Positions 20,842 to 26,879 of a DNA stretch of 28,033 nucleotides are shown here, piece after piece. The first letter of the stretch is position 1. Each line of letters opens with the position of its first letter. A program made the position numbers and the translations under genes. The notes below the pieces were generated by a model. The model was not told where the DNA came from, did no database searches, and worked only from the letters and a program-made list of their open reading frames with translations. The DNA is from a virus. Location of the stretch: positions 1 through 28,033 of the IMG/VR virus record IMGVR_UViG_3300023174_000531; one strand, 5' to 3'.

Positions 20842-21018
20842 ATGAAAATCGGAACTGCTATTAAACAACTAAACAAAGAACAGGCCTTCTTGGGCATGGG
20901 TCTTTTAGAGTTACTAGAGGACATTGGTAAAGTAGGTGCTATGGTCTATTCAGAAAAGACTATGATTGCCTATCGTGTCTTTATGGATGAAGGCTCTAAA
21001 CTATTTGCAGAGGCATAA
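20842..21018 (+). CDS. Hypothetical protein, 58 aa
   Basis: The ribosome site AAGGAA lies about seven bases before the ATG. The 58 residues are helical, with a hydrophobic centre (FLGMGLLELLEDIGKVGAMV) and a basic N-terminus (MKIGTAIKQLNKEQ). It is soluble in appearance; no family recognised. The next ATG follows the stop by one base. Confidence 0.55.
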   Translation: MKIGTAIKQLNKEQAFLGMGLLELLEDIGKVGAMVYSEKTMIAYRVFMDEGSKLFAEA

Positions 21019-21019
21019 T

Positions 21020-21253
21020 ATGAATAAAAATGAAATATTTGAATATCTAGATAATCTGCGAGAGTGTGGTATTTGTAATATGTACGAGAGTGGAAAATTT
21101 GTGCGTGAAGAATTTGGTTTGAATCGTAATGAAGCTCGTGATATTGTCATTGAGTGGATGCAGACCTATGCCGAGCGTATGCATTCTGATAAGGGCTATG
21201 AAATTGGCACAAAAGAAGGACATGATGCCTTTGTGGAGAAGCGAAATGGATGA
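21020..21253 (+). CDS. Hypothetical protein, 77 aa
   Basis: I start at ATG 21020, one base after the previous stop. Residues 2-50 are helical (NEIFEYLDNLRECGICNMYE, then EEFGLNRNEARDIVIEWMQT), with a possible Cys pair at 16 and 19. The EFGLNRNEARDIVIEWM part resembles a small helical domain repeatedly seen in phage early proteins. No function assigned. It overlaps the next gene by eight bases. Confidence 0.55.
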   Translation: MNKNEIFEYLDNLRECGICNMYESGKFVREEFGLNRNEARDIVIEWMQTYAERMHSDKGYEIGTKEGHDAFVEKRNG

Positions 21254-21452
21254 CGAATTAAAAGAATGTGTCAAGGAGTTCTTTGAGAAATACTTACACA
21301 GACGGGAAGAATCTGATGGTGGTCGAATGTTCGCACCGATCTATGTCAGTTGCTGCCGATCTATGATGGTACAACCATTGGGTGAATTGTTGAATAAAAT
21401 GAGAGAGCTGAGTGGCGCAGAGCCTGAACCAAAGAACGAGGATTACCTATGA
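21246..21452 (+). CDS. Hypothetical acidic protein, 68 aa
   Basis: ATG 21246 overlaps the previous stop by eight bases. The 68 residues begin MDDELKECVKEFFEKYLHRR and include VSCCRSMMVQPLGELLNKMR. They are helical and charged, with two adjacent cysteines. No motif is recognised. The next gene overlaps by four bases. Confidence 0.55.
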   Translation: MDDELKECVKEFFEKYLHRREESDGGRMFAPIYVSCCRSMMVQPLGELLNKMRELSGAEPEPKNEDYL

Positions 21453-21619
21453 ACGTGTTTATTGTAAAATCATTCGGACCCGAGATGGGCTATCGAAATC
21501 TGAAAGTATTCGATAATCTAATCGAAGCTGAAAAATACCAAGCGTTCGTTCAAAAACAGATACCGGAGAATATCGAAAACGAATTTGTTGAAATTGAATC
21601 TATGACTATAGAGGGATAA
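21449..21619 (+). CDS. Hypothetical protein, 56 aa
   Basis: ATGA overlap with the previous gene. The product reads MNVFIVKSFGPEMGYRNLKV, then a helix (DNLIEAEKYQAFVQKQI) and an acidic beta end (NEFVEIESMTIEG). It looks like a compact alpha/beta protein; similar short proteins are frequent in phages and have no known role. Confidence 0.52.
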   Translation: MNVFIVKSFGPEMGYRNLKVFDNLIEAEKYQAFVQKQIPENIENEFVEIESMTIEG

Positions 21620-21623
21620 GACT

Positions 21624-21758
21624 ATGTGGCGTATTGTTTATTTGAACGATAGATATGGTATAATGAATCTGCTGACCGAAGAAAGCTGCGGTTGGTATGA
21701 ATTTAAATCTGATGCGGTTGAAGCATTTGACTACTTGAAAAGAACCGGACAACTATGA
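21624..21758 (+). CDS. Hypothetical protein, 44 aa
   Basis: An AGGGA site precedes the ATG. The 44 residues (MWRIVYLNDRYGIMNLLTEE, then SCGWYEFKSDAVEAFDYLKR) suggest two strands and a helix. It overlaps the next gene by four bases. No family recognised. Confidence 0.5.
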   Translation: MWRIVYLNDRYGIMNLLTEESCGWYEFKSDAVEAFDYLKRTGQL

Positions 21759-21949
21759 CTAATTTTGAATTGATAACTAAACTAGAGCAGGCACAATATT
21801 TGTTGTCTGAAATATACGCATGGGCGGGGCAACCAAGAGCGCTTGGTTCTTATCTGCCTAGGAACGAAACTTTGCGTAATTTGATGAGTGCCGCGGATAG
21901 TTGTATTTGTGAAGCTCTTGACGAATTGGATTTGAACAAAAATGAATGA
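21755..21949 (+). CDS. Hypothetical helical protein, 64 aa
   Basis: ATGA overlap with the previous gene. The 64 residues are helical (FELITKLEQAQYLLSEIYAW, then LRNLMSAADSCICEALDELD), with a short loop at GQPRALGSYLPRNE. No motif recognised. It overlaps the next gene by eight bases. Confidence 0.52.
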   Translation: MTNFELITKLEQAQYLLSEIYAWAGQPRALGSYLPRNETLRNLMSAADSCICEALDELDLNKNE

Positions 21950-22169
21950 TATTATACTGCCTGTGGAAGCTGCAGATTCCATAACTATTGCCAACTTGAG
22001 CAATATGAGAAATTACCTACAATCTGAATTAGATCAATGGAAAGCAAATCCAAAGAATGATAACAACCCTACAGGCTATTGGCTGCATCCAGAAGATGTA
22101 GGCAAAAATGCTAAAATGATTATGCATTTGGATGAAGTGATTAAATACTTTGGTGGAGATATAGAATGA
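21942..22169 (+). CDS. Hypothetical protein, 75 aa
   Basis: The gene overlaps both neighbours (eight and four bases). The 75 residues contain SNMRNYLQSELDQWKANPKN, then TGYWLHPEDVGKNAKMIMHL and a short acidic end. It is probably helical and cytosolic. No family recognised. Confidence 0.52.
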   Translation: MNDIILPVEAADSITIANLSNMRNYLQSELDQWKANPKNDNNPTGYWLHPEDVGKNAKMIMHLDEVIKYFGGDIE

Positions 22170-22588
22170 AACAAGAATACGATACTTACCTGTGTACAAC
22201 ATTTCCAAAGATGTTTGTAAACAGGTATAAACCCATGACCGAAACAACCATGTGCTGGGGGTTTGAATGTGGTGATGGTTGGTTTAATATCATCAACCAA
22301 TTGTGTGCAAACATTCAACATCACATTGATTGGAAGAATCGAAATGAAGAGGTTGTTCCGCAAGTGACAGTTGACCAAGTGAAAGAAAAGTTTGGTAGTT
22401 TGCGTTTCTATTTTACTGGCGGGGATGAGTACATTCGTGGTATGGCCACTATGGCAGAATCAATGAGTGGTGTAACCTGTGAAGAATGTGGTAATCCTGG
22501 ATCGACTGTGGGTCGTGGATGGCTAACTACATTGTGTGAGAAACATGCCGAAGAAAGAGGCATTTATAAGGATGATGAGAATGAATAA
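22166..22588 (+). CDS. Conserved phage protein with Cys/His zinc site, 140 aa
   Basis: ATGA overlap with the previous gene. The pattern is one I recognise from many phage and prophage hypotheticals: CWGFECGDGWFNIINQLC near residues 30-47, VKEKFGSLRFYFTGGD (about 72-87), and a C-terminal CEECGNPG ... GWLTTLCEKHAEERG. The four to five Cys plus His at the end should bind zinc. No biochemical role is known to me. It sits in the middle of the tiny-gene block and overlaps the next gene by eight bases. Confidence 0.62.
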   Translation: MKQEYDTYLCTTFPKMFVNRYKPMTETTMCWGFECGDGWFNIINQLCANIQHHIDWKNRNEEVVPQVTVDQVKEKFGSLRFYFTGGDEYIRGMATMAESMSGVTCEECGNPGSTVGRGWLTTLCEKHAEERGIYKDDENE

Positions 22589-22892
22589 AGTATATGAAGG
22601 TGAGTTTACAAAGGTGTTGATATCACCAGGCTTTGGTGCTGGGTGGTCTACATGGAACTATGGTATTCCAGAATTGTTATTCGACCCTGTGATTGTGAGC
22701 ATGGTTGAAGACGGAACAAGCTTTGAAACAATTGAGGCTTATTGCAACGCTAAATATCCAACTGGATATTTCGGTGGGTGTGCTGATTTAGAAGTGATGC
22801 TAGTAAAAACTGGTTCAGAATTTATTGTACATGAATATGATGGTTCTGAAACTTTACAATTAAAGGATGAAATGCAATGGGTACAGGCATGA
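22581..22892 (+). CDS. Conserved phage hypothetical protein, 103 aa
   Basis: I use ATG 22581; an in-frame ATG two codons upstream (22575) is equally possible. The protein has a Trp/Gly-rich start (FTKVLISPGFGAGWSTWN) and later YPTGYFGGCADLEVMLVKTG and EFIVHEYDGSETL. The YFGG.xDLEV..V..G.EF.I.EYDG pattern occurs in many phages as a stand-alone protein of unknown function. Overlaps the next gene by four bases. Confidence 0.6.
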   Translation: MNKVYEGEFTKVLISPGFGAGWSTWNYGIPELLFDPVIVSMVEDGTSFETIEAYCNAKYPTGYFGGCADLEVMLVKTGSEFIVHEYDGSETLQLKDEMQWVQA

Positions 22893-23209
22893 GAAAAAAA
22901 CAAATATCAGCTCTAGTAAGCGCTGATATTGCAGAGAGTGAAGAAATGGTCAAAAGAGAAAACTTTAAACCAATGAGTAAAGAGATGCGAGAGCTTGCTG
23001 AGAAAGCGGGCTTTATCTTTTGGGATGATGTATCATGGAAACCATATGATGCAGAAATTGATTGGTCTTGTGACTATTCAGAAGACCTCAAAAAATACAC
23101 GGAATTAGTAGTTCGTAAATGTATTGAAATTTGCGAAAAGGGTACAAATACGCAAACCACTAGTCTTGGTGCCTCTCAGGACATCAAGAACCACTTCGGT
23201 TTAAAATGA
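22889..23209 (+). CDS. Hypothetical phage protein, 106 aa
   Basis: I choose ATG 22889 (ATGA overlap) over an ATG four codons earlier. The first 50 residues are basic and helical; the last part (ELVVRKCIEICEKGT, then SQDIKNHFGLK) matches a short C-terminal module common in phage proteins, where it ends IKxHFG(V/L)K. The Asp/Trp-rich centre (WDDVSWKPYDAEIDWSCDY) is not recognised. It closes the tiny-gene operon before the next promoter. Confidence 0.55.
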   Translation: MRKKQISALVSADIAESEEMVKRENFKPMSKEMRELAEKAGFIFWDDVSWKPYDAEIDWSCDYSEDLKKYTELVVRKCIEICEKGTNTQTTSLGASQDIKNHFGLK

Positions 23210-23225
23210 ATACTTTAGTACTACT

Positions 23226-23241
23226 GTTGCTTTCACGCAAC
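23226..23241 (+). repeat. Short inverted repeat upstream of a promoter
   Basis: GTTGC and GCAAC flank six bases, ending nine bases before the -35 box of the next promoter. With no T-run it is not a terminator. It might bind a regulator. Confidence 0.3.
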
Positions 23242-23249
23242 ATAGGGGC

Positions 23250-23277
23250 TTGACATTTTCCGTGGGTTTGTTATAAT
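23250..23277 (+). promoter_or_regulatory. Consensus sigma-70 promoter with leaderless start
   Basis: TTGACA (23250-23255), a 16-base spacer and TATAAT (23272-23277). Only six bases separate the -10 from ATGATG at 23284, so the predicted transcript start coincides with the start codon. No ribosome site is possible upstream. Confidence 0.8.
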
Positions 23278-23283
23278 AGATCC

Positions 23284-23598
23284 ATGATGAGAAAAAAACG
23301 AAACGATAGAAATCACGTCCTGTATCGTGTTATTTGCATGGATACTGGCGATTCTTATATTGGTCTAACCGTTGCACAAGGTCAGGCTTTTCTCCGTTCT
23401 GTAAAAGTTCGGTGGCAAAAGCATGTATCACGGGCAATGCGTGAAGATAAATGTTGGACTATGTGTGAATTCCTTCGGTCAAATACCGATGCCGAATATC
23501 GCTATGAAGTTCTCGAAATCGTCCGTGGTCGTAAACCTGCTCACCAACGTGAACGGGAATTAATCTCGGAATTGTCGCCTACTCTTAATACATTTTAA
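23284..23598 (+). CDS. GIY-YIG-like nuclease, 104 aa
   Basis: The protein begins MMRKKRNDRN and carries the GIY-YIG core: VLYRVICMDTGDSYIGLTV (12-30). It continues with SVKVRWQKHVSRAMRED and a REREL stretch near residue 90 that supplies the candidate catalytic Glu, ending LSPTLNTF. This is the stand-alone phage type, present elsewhere in the window as a different member at 14591. It may be involved in host DNA attack or repair. It should be translated from a leaderless mRNA starting at ATGATG. Confidence 0.68.
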   Translation: MMRKKRNDRNHVLYRVICMDTGDSYIGLTVAQGQAFLRSVKVRWQKHVSRAMREDKCWTMCEFLRSNTDAEYRYEVLEIVRGRKPAHQRERELISELSPTLNTF

Positions 23599-23608
23599 AG
23601 GATAAAAA

Positions 23609-23959
23609 ATGGCTTATATGAATCAAGAAAAGAAAGCAAAAATTGCTTTCGCTATGAAACCTGTATTGAAAAAATACAAGTTGAAAGCTACCTTGAGTGT
23701 TCACAACCATTCAAGTATTGCTGTGAATATTAAATCTGGACCGATTGACTTCGGTGGTGATAATATTCAAGTGAATCCATATTGGTTGGAAGACCATTAT
23801 CAAGGCACTGCTCTGAAGGCATTAAAAGAAATCAAAGAAGCATTGCTTACTGCTGATTATTTTGATGAGTCGGATGCACAAACTGATTATTTTCATACCG
23901 CATATTATTATCATATTAATGTCGGCAAATGGAACAAACCTTATCAATTGGAAGCATAA
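23609..23959 (+). CDS. Conserved phage/bacterial hypothetical protein, 116 aa
   Basis: An AAAGGA ribosome site precedes the ATG. The N-terminus (MAYMNQEKKAKIAFAMKPVL) and the pattern LKATLSVHNHSSIAVNIKSG, NPYWLEDHYQG, and YYYHINVGKWNKPYQ mark a family I know from many phages and some mobile elements, of unknown function. The IxxxLKxYxLKxTLSVxNHSS start resembles an OB-like or ferredoxin-like fold. The next ATG shares a base with its stop. Confidence 0.62.
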   Translation: MAYMNQEKKAKIAFAMKPVLKKYKLKATLSVHNHSSIAVNIKSGPIDFGGDNIQVNPYWLEDHYQGTALKALKEIKEALLTADYFDESDAQTDYFHTAYYYHINVGKWNKPYQLEA

Positions 23960-24087
23960 TGAAAGCATTTGAAATGATGATCGACCTTTTAATCAAAGGT
24001 TCAGTACAATTAAGTCCTCGGAGAATAAATGGCCACGTTGGTCAAAATGTTTTCCCAAAAGGTCATGATTACTCTAAAAAAAGGTAA
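23959..24087 (+). CDS. Hypothetical basic microprotein, 42 aa
   Basis: The ATG shares a base with the previous stop (TAATG). The 42 residues start with a helix (MKAFEMMIDLLIKGSVQL) and end basic (NGHVGQNVFPKGHDYSKKR). No family recognised. The next gene follows its stop by three bases, which supports translation. Confidence 0.48.
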   Translation: MKAFEMMIDLLIKGSVQLSPRRINGHVGQNVFPKGHDYSKKR

Positions 24088-24090
24088 GTT

Positions 24091-24309
24091 ATGAACGAAT
24101 GGGATTATGATAATCTAATGTTTCTAATTAACACCAACGATTCGGTATTTCAAGATTGGATAGAACAAGCGGATAATGACGATGTTACCTATGCGCTTGA
24201 ATTATTTAAAAAACACCGTGATATGATAGCCATGAGAGAAATTTATCTCAGGGATGATATCACAGATTTTTCTGATGCTAAAGAGGCTTTAACTAAATTT
24301 AGGAAATAA
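24091..24309 (+). CDS. Acidic helical protein, 72 aa
   Basis: The ribosome site AAGG lies about five bases before the ATG. The product is acidic and helical (NEWDYDNLMFLINTNDSVFQ, then DNDDVTYALELFKKHRDMIA, and SDAKEALTKFRK). No motif recognised. It ends one base before the TTG-start metalloprotease gene. Confidence 0.55.
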   Translation: MNEWDYDNLMFLINTNDSVFQDWIEQADNDDVTYALELFKKHRDMIAMREIYLRDDITDFSDAKEALTKFRK

Positions 24310-24310
24310 A

Positions 24311-24796
24311 TTGGAACTAATACTAGATATGCGGAAGAGTGACCGCAAGCTATTAATTGATGCTTGTATTACTTTTTATGCTCAAGAGTTGAAAATTGAT
24401 AAAAGTAAATTTTGTTTAATCGTTAAATCTACAAAAGGTTTAGTGAAAGATATAAATGCTGCTGGCATGGCTTATCGTATTCCTGATTATCTCAGGATAG
24501 ATAGTCTAGCACCAAAATTGTACTTTATGCAGCTTGATTCTAGTATTGCAATGGAACAACTTATTCAAACAATTGCACATGAAATGGTGCATATAAAACA
24601 ATTTGTAAAAGGACAAATCTCTTATAAAGGGCGCAGTATGTATTGGCTTGGCAACAAAGTAGTTAAAAGTAAAATTAACTATTATGACCATCCGTGGGAA
24701 ATTGATGCGTGGTCTAAAGAGAAAGTATTATCTGCAAAGATATTTAAAATTCTAACGAAACTACAAGACAAACATTATGCAAAACTTAAACTATAA
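24311..24796 (+). CDS. SprT-like zinc metalloprotease, 161 aa
   Basis: I start at TTG 24311, which has an AGGA site (24301-24304) six bases upstream; the first ATG (24329) has none. The zinc site is HEMVH at 90-94 in TIAHEMVHIKQFVKGQ, and a third ligand could be in the WEIDAW region near residue 137-142, giving a short HExxH metallopeptidase of SprT/DUF45-like type. Residues 1-75 are an N-terminal alpha/beta part. Phage versions are widespread but untested; substrate unknown. It overlaps the next gene by 20 bases. Confidence 0.7.
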   Translation: MELILDMRKSDRKLLIDACITFYAQELKIDKSKFCLIVKSTKGLVKDINAAGMAYRIPDYLRIDSLAPKLYFMQLDSSIAMEQLIQTIAHEMVHIKQFVKGQISYKGRSMYWLGNKVVKSKINYYDHPWEIDAWSKEKVLSAKIFKILTKLQDKHYAKLKL

Positions 24797-24935
24797 AGCT
24801 AATCGAAATATTTTATTTAAAGACCTATTAAGTCCTAAATACCGTATGCGTAAGGTTGCTAAAAAAACATCTTATAATCGTAAGATAGAAAAACAAAAAG
24901 TAATAACGGAACTAAATGGATACAAAAAATTTTGA
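24777..24935 (+). CDS. Basic peptide resembling ribosome-rescue factor ArfA, 52 aa
   Basis: The frame starts 20 bases before the protease stop and ends 20 bases inside the next gene. The product has 52 residues, rich in Lys, Arg, Asn and Tyr. Residues about 14-38 (FKDLLSPKYRMRKVAK, then KTSYNRKIEKQK) line up with the ArfA core, in which LLxDPxFRxRVxxxKKGKGSYxRKxK binds stalled ribosomes and recruits a release factor. The similarity is in pattern only, and the C-terminus differs. The double overlap supports that it is translated, although no clear ribosome site is seen. Confidence 0.45.
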   Translation: MQNLNYKANRNILFKDLLSPKYRMRKVAKKTSYNRKIEKQKVITELNGYKKF

Positions 24936-25281
24936 TGGTTTCTTTTTTACACCAGGAATTGAAGATAATGAATTAAAATTATCTTTCTTTGAATTTAACG
25001 ATTCAGAATTTTCTGGTGGTATACCTGTAGATACTACAAGTATTGGTGACACCTATCATATTGCGTTTTTTAAACCTGATGATGAAGGTATACCAATTTT
25101 TGATGAATCATTTGAAGCTGTGTTTTCCGATCCTGAAACTTATGTAAGTGGATTGGTAGGTACAGATTTCTTTGGATGTATTCTCAGAAAAACAACAAAG
25201 TCTAGCGAATGGTTTAATAATTACCTTGCTAAGACTAAAGAAAGTGTTATAATGTTCAAACAGTCTCTAAAAATGACTTAA
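24916..25281 (+). CDS. Hypothetical acidic protein, 121 aa
   Basis: The ATG overlaps the ArfA-like gene by 20 bases. The product is acidic and Phe-rich (MDTKNFDGFFFTPGIEDNEL, then FFEFNDSEFSGGIPVD), with a C-terminal helix (SSEWFNNYLAKTKESVIMFK). It looks globular and cytosolic. I recognise no family. It ends 15 bases before the next gene. Confidence 0.55.
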   Translation: MDTKNFDGFFFTPGIEDNELKLSFFEFNDSEFSGGIPVDTTSIGDTYHIAFFKPDDEGIPIFDESFEAVFSDPETYVSGLVGTDFFGCILRKTTKSSEWFNNYLAKTKESVIMFKQSLKMT

Positions 25282-25296
25282 CTTAAAGGGTGTATT

Positions 25297-25503
25297 ATGT
25301 TTGATAGTGTTTTAAAGGTAGTTCTTGTTTTGCTTGTAGTGGGTATTTTGTTGTTTATTGTGCCATTTTTGTTTATATGGTCATTAAACACGTTATTTCC
25401 AATTTTAGCAATTCCATATACGTTGGAAACGTGGTCCGCAAGTGTGCTTATTAGTTCTTTTTTTGGAACTAGCCACCTTAGTATGAAAAAATCTTCGAAA
25501 TGA
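25297..25503 (+). CDS. Two-pass membrane protein, 68 aa
   Basis: An AAAGGG ribosome site precedes the ATG. Residues 5-30 are strongly hydrophobic (VLKVVLVLLVVGILLFIVPF), residues 31-60 are a second weaker hydrophobic segment, and the C-terminus is Ser/Lys-rich. It should be an inner-membrane peptide. No family recognised; T4-like phages have many such early membrane proteins. Confidence 0.55.
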   Translation: MFDSVLKVVLVLLVVGILLFIVPFLFIWSLNTLFPILAIPYTLETWSASVLISSFFGTSHLSMKKSSK

Positions 25504-25510
25504 GAAAAAA

Positions 25511-25795
25511 ATGAGTGAAAAATTTGAATTTAAAACGAAAAAAGAAAAAAATTGGCTTTTGGGTGTGCTTCGGAGTGAAGTTGTAGACATTACATTCACA
25601 AAAAAAGATGGATCCGAAAGAATTATGAAATGTACTTTGTTGGAATCAAAAATTCCAAGTGATAAAATGCCAAAAGGCACAGAAAAAGCAAAAAATGATG
25701 AAGTTTTGCCGGTTTTTGATATTGAAAATGATGGATGGCGTAGTTTCCGTTGGGATTCCATTCGTGCAATACAATTTTCTATAGGTGGTGAATAA
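25511..25795 (+). CDS. DUF2693-like small protein, 94 aa
   Basis: The gene begins seven bases after the previous stop, and the next ATG shares a base with its stop. The product matches the pattern of DUF2693, a T4-related small protein: WLLGVLRSEVVDITFTKKDG, then RIMKCTLLESKIP and the C-terminal DEVLPVFDIENDGWRSFRWD plus SIRAI. The fold should be a small beta barrel. The family function is unknown to me. Confidence 0.65.
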   Translation: MSEKFEFKTKKEKNWLLGVLRSEVVDITFTKKDGSERIMKCTLLESKIPSDKMPKGTEKAKNDEVLPVFDIENDGWRSFRWDSIRAIQFSIGGE

Positions 25796-26037
25796 TGGAT
25801 GTTGAATCAGCTGCAACTTTTCTAGTAGGATCGATTTTGATTTGTTCAGGATTGATAGTTTCTTGTTTAGCAATCATATTTCTCAATAATATCTTTGCAA
25901 AATTTTGGAAACCAGTTAAATTTACAATATTAGACCCTTTTAAGATACCTCAAAATGCAAGATTTATTGATGAGTCAGAATTGCAACCAAAAACAGATGT
26001 TAAAACGACAGCAAATAACAAAGGTGAATTAAAGTGA
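25795..26037 (+). CDS. Single-pass membrane protein, 80 aa
   Basis: The ATG shares a base with the previous stop. Residues about 8-34 (FLVGSILICSGLIVSCLAII) form one membrane helix, followed by a cytosolic Lys/Pro/Phe-rich tail (KFTILDPFKIPQNARFIDES) and a Lys/Thr end. Together with 25297-25503 it forms a pair of small membrane genes around the DUF2693-like gene. Function unknown. Confidence 0.55.
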   Translation: MDVESAATFLVGSILICSGLIVSCLAIIFLNNIFAKFWKPVKFTILDPFKIPQNARFIDESELQPKTDVKTTANNKGELK

Positions 26038-26038
26038 A

Positions 26039-26512
26039 ATGCTACATTTGATAAAAACATTAACTGATAAGTTTTTTGAACTTTTATCTGAAGATCCTGT
26101 TCGACCAAATATTCCACATGTGGATCGTGTTGGTGAAAACAAGGATATTTTTGTCTATCGGGATGAAACAGATTCCGTGAAGGCTATTACCTGCGTGAGT
26201 TATCAAAGTTCTATTCCAACAAAAGAGTCGGAACTATTTGAACAAACAAACGAAGCAGATACCGCAGTATTTTATACAATTTGGTCTTATGCACCTGGTG
26301 CTGGAAGAAAATTGATATTTGATGCTGTTTCACACATTAAAGAAAACAATGAACACATAAAAAGGTTCGTTACATTGAGTCCAAAAACAGAATTAGCAAA
26401 AAGGTTTCATTTGAAGAATGGTGCAATTGTTTACCGTGAAAACGATGAAACAGTTAACTATGAATACCAAAATGTTGCGGAAAAACAACAAAAACAGCTT
26501 GACTTTCCCTAA
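26039..26512 (+). CDS. GNAT-like acetyltransferase, 157 aa
   Basis: Residues about 95-112 (YTIWSYAPGAGRKLIFDA) contain the GNAT acetyl-CoA loop (xxGxGxxL-type, here PGAGRKLI), followed by a helix and FVTLSPKTELAKRFHLKNGA, a typical end of the fold. The N-terminal half is less clear (LSEDPVRPNIPHVDRVGENK). Similar proteins are common in T4-like phages. Substrates may be host proteins, tRNA or small molecules. The start follows the upstream stop by one base; the end overlaps the promoter at 26499. Confidence 0.62.
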   Translation: MLHLIKTLTDKFFELLSEDPVRPNIPHVDRVGENKDIFVYRDETDSVKAITCVSYQSSIPTKESELFEQTNEADTAVFYTIWSYAPGAGRKLIFDAVSHIKENNEHIKRFVTLSPKTELAKRFHLKNGAIVYRENDETVNYEYQNVAEKQQKQLDFP

Positions 26513-26527
26513 ATAAACCTGTATAAT
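26499..26527 (+). promoter_or_regulatory. Sigma-70 promoter with leaderless start before the tRNA leader
   Basis: TTGACT (26499-26504), a 17-base spacer and TATAAT (26522-26527), with AAAACAACAAAAACAGC upstream. ATGATG follows six bases after the -10 at 26534, the same spacing as at 23250-23284. It lies at the 3' end of the GNAT-like gene. Confidence 0.78.
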
Positions 26528-26533
26528 ACAAAC

Positions 26534-26662
26534 ATGATGAAAAATCTTAAACAACATTTATCGCCGATATCTTGCCCAATGTCCATTGAGACATGGCAGG
26601 ACGCTTATCGCACATCAAGTGATAATGCCGGCTTTATTGGATCCATAGGGGTTTTTGTTTAG
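26534..26662 (+). CDS. Short leader ORF of the tRNA array, 42 aa
   Basis: The frame begins ATGATG right at the predicted transcript start and ends at TAG inside the first arm of a long hairpin. The 42 residues (MMKNLKQHLSPISCPMSIET, then WQDAYRTSSDNAGFIGSIG, VFV) match no family. Codons 28-31 are TCA AGT GAT AAT, read by four tRNAs of the array downstream (Ser-TGA, Ser-GCT, Asp, Asn). It could be a leader peptide of an attenuator or a functional microprotein; no ribosome site is present, so leaderless initiation is required. Confidence 0.45.
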   Translation: MMKNLKQHLSPISCPMSIETWQDAYRTSSDNAGFIGSIGVFV

Positions 26663-26697
26663 AATTATTCTAACAAGTTTTTAAACACAAACCCCTA
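26646..26697 (+). promoter_or_regulatory. Antiterminator-like hairpin overlapping the terminator
   Basis: Bases 26646-26664 pair with 26679-26697: 18 of 19 positions match (one G-U, one mismatch), loop of 14. The 3' arm shares 26689-26697 with the terminator stem, so the two hairpins exclude each other. The leader ORF stop (26660-26662) lies in its 5' arm. Confidence 0.6.
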
Positions 26698-26726
26698 GAC
26701 CTAAAAAATCTAGGGGTTTTGTTTTT
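26689..26726 (+). terminator. Rho-independent terminator before the tRNA array
   Basis: AAACCCCTAGA (26689-26699) pairs perfectly with TCTAGGGGTTT (26709-26719), loop of nine, followed by T-G-TTTTT. The stem is 11 bp. It precedes the first tRNA by 45 bases, so full termination would silence the first tRNAs. Confidence 0.88.
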
Positions 26727-26742
26727 GGCCATCGTGCCTATT

Positions 26743-26766
26743 AGTTCTTTAAAAATTTAATGCGTT
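26743..26766 (+). promoter_or_regulatory. boxA-like antitermination element, copy 1
   Basis: AGTTCTTTAAAAATTTAATGCGTT, present identically at 27230-27253. Its core resembles bacterial rRNA boxA (TGCTCTTTAACAATTT in E. coli), which recruits NusB/S10 to stop premature termination on untranslated RNA. It sits four bases before tRNA-Gln. Confidence 0.6.
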
Positions 26767-26770
26767 TTGA

Positions 26771-26844
26771 TCCCGAATGGTGTAGTGGTAGCACAGCAGA
26801 CTTTGACTCTGTTAGTATAAGTTCGATTCTTATTTCGGGTGCCA
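26771..26844 (+). tRNA. tRNA-Gln (TTG)
   Basis: Complete cloverleaf with CCA encoded. The anticodon loop CTTTGAC is flanked by GCAGA and TCTGT; anticodon TTG at about 26804-26806. Positions 1 and 72 are T-T, a weak end pair as usual in tRNA-Gln. The T-loop TTCGATT is present. Confidence 0.93.
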
Positions 26845-26879
26845 TATAAAAACATATTGTGAAGTGTGTTTCTATATGG
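26842..26879 (+). repeat. Long hairpin joining tRNA-Gln and tRNA-Ser
   Basis: Bases 26842-26856 pair with 26865-26879: 14 of 15 match, loop of eight. The stem includes the CCA end of tRNA-Gln and the first GG of tRNA-Ser. It could be a processing signal (RNase III or RNase P/E) in the precursor. Confidence 0.5.

Noticed and set aside
20725-20842. Two short ORFs (32 and 19 codons) before the gene at 20842
   Set aside because: They overlap in different frames and lack ribosome sites, so at most one could be real. They are mentioned only in the gap entry.
23226-23241. GTTGC/GCAAC hairpin as a terminator
   Set aside because: The stem is only five pairs and no T-run follows.
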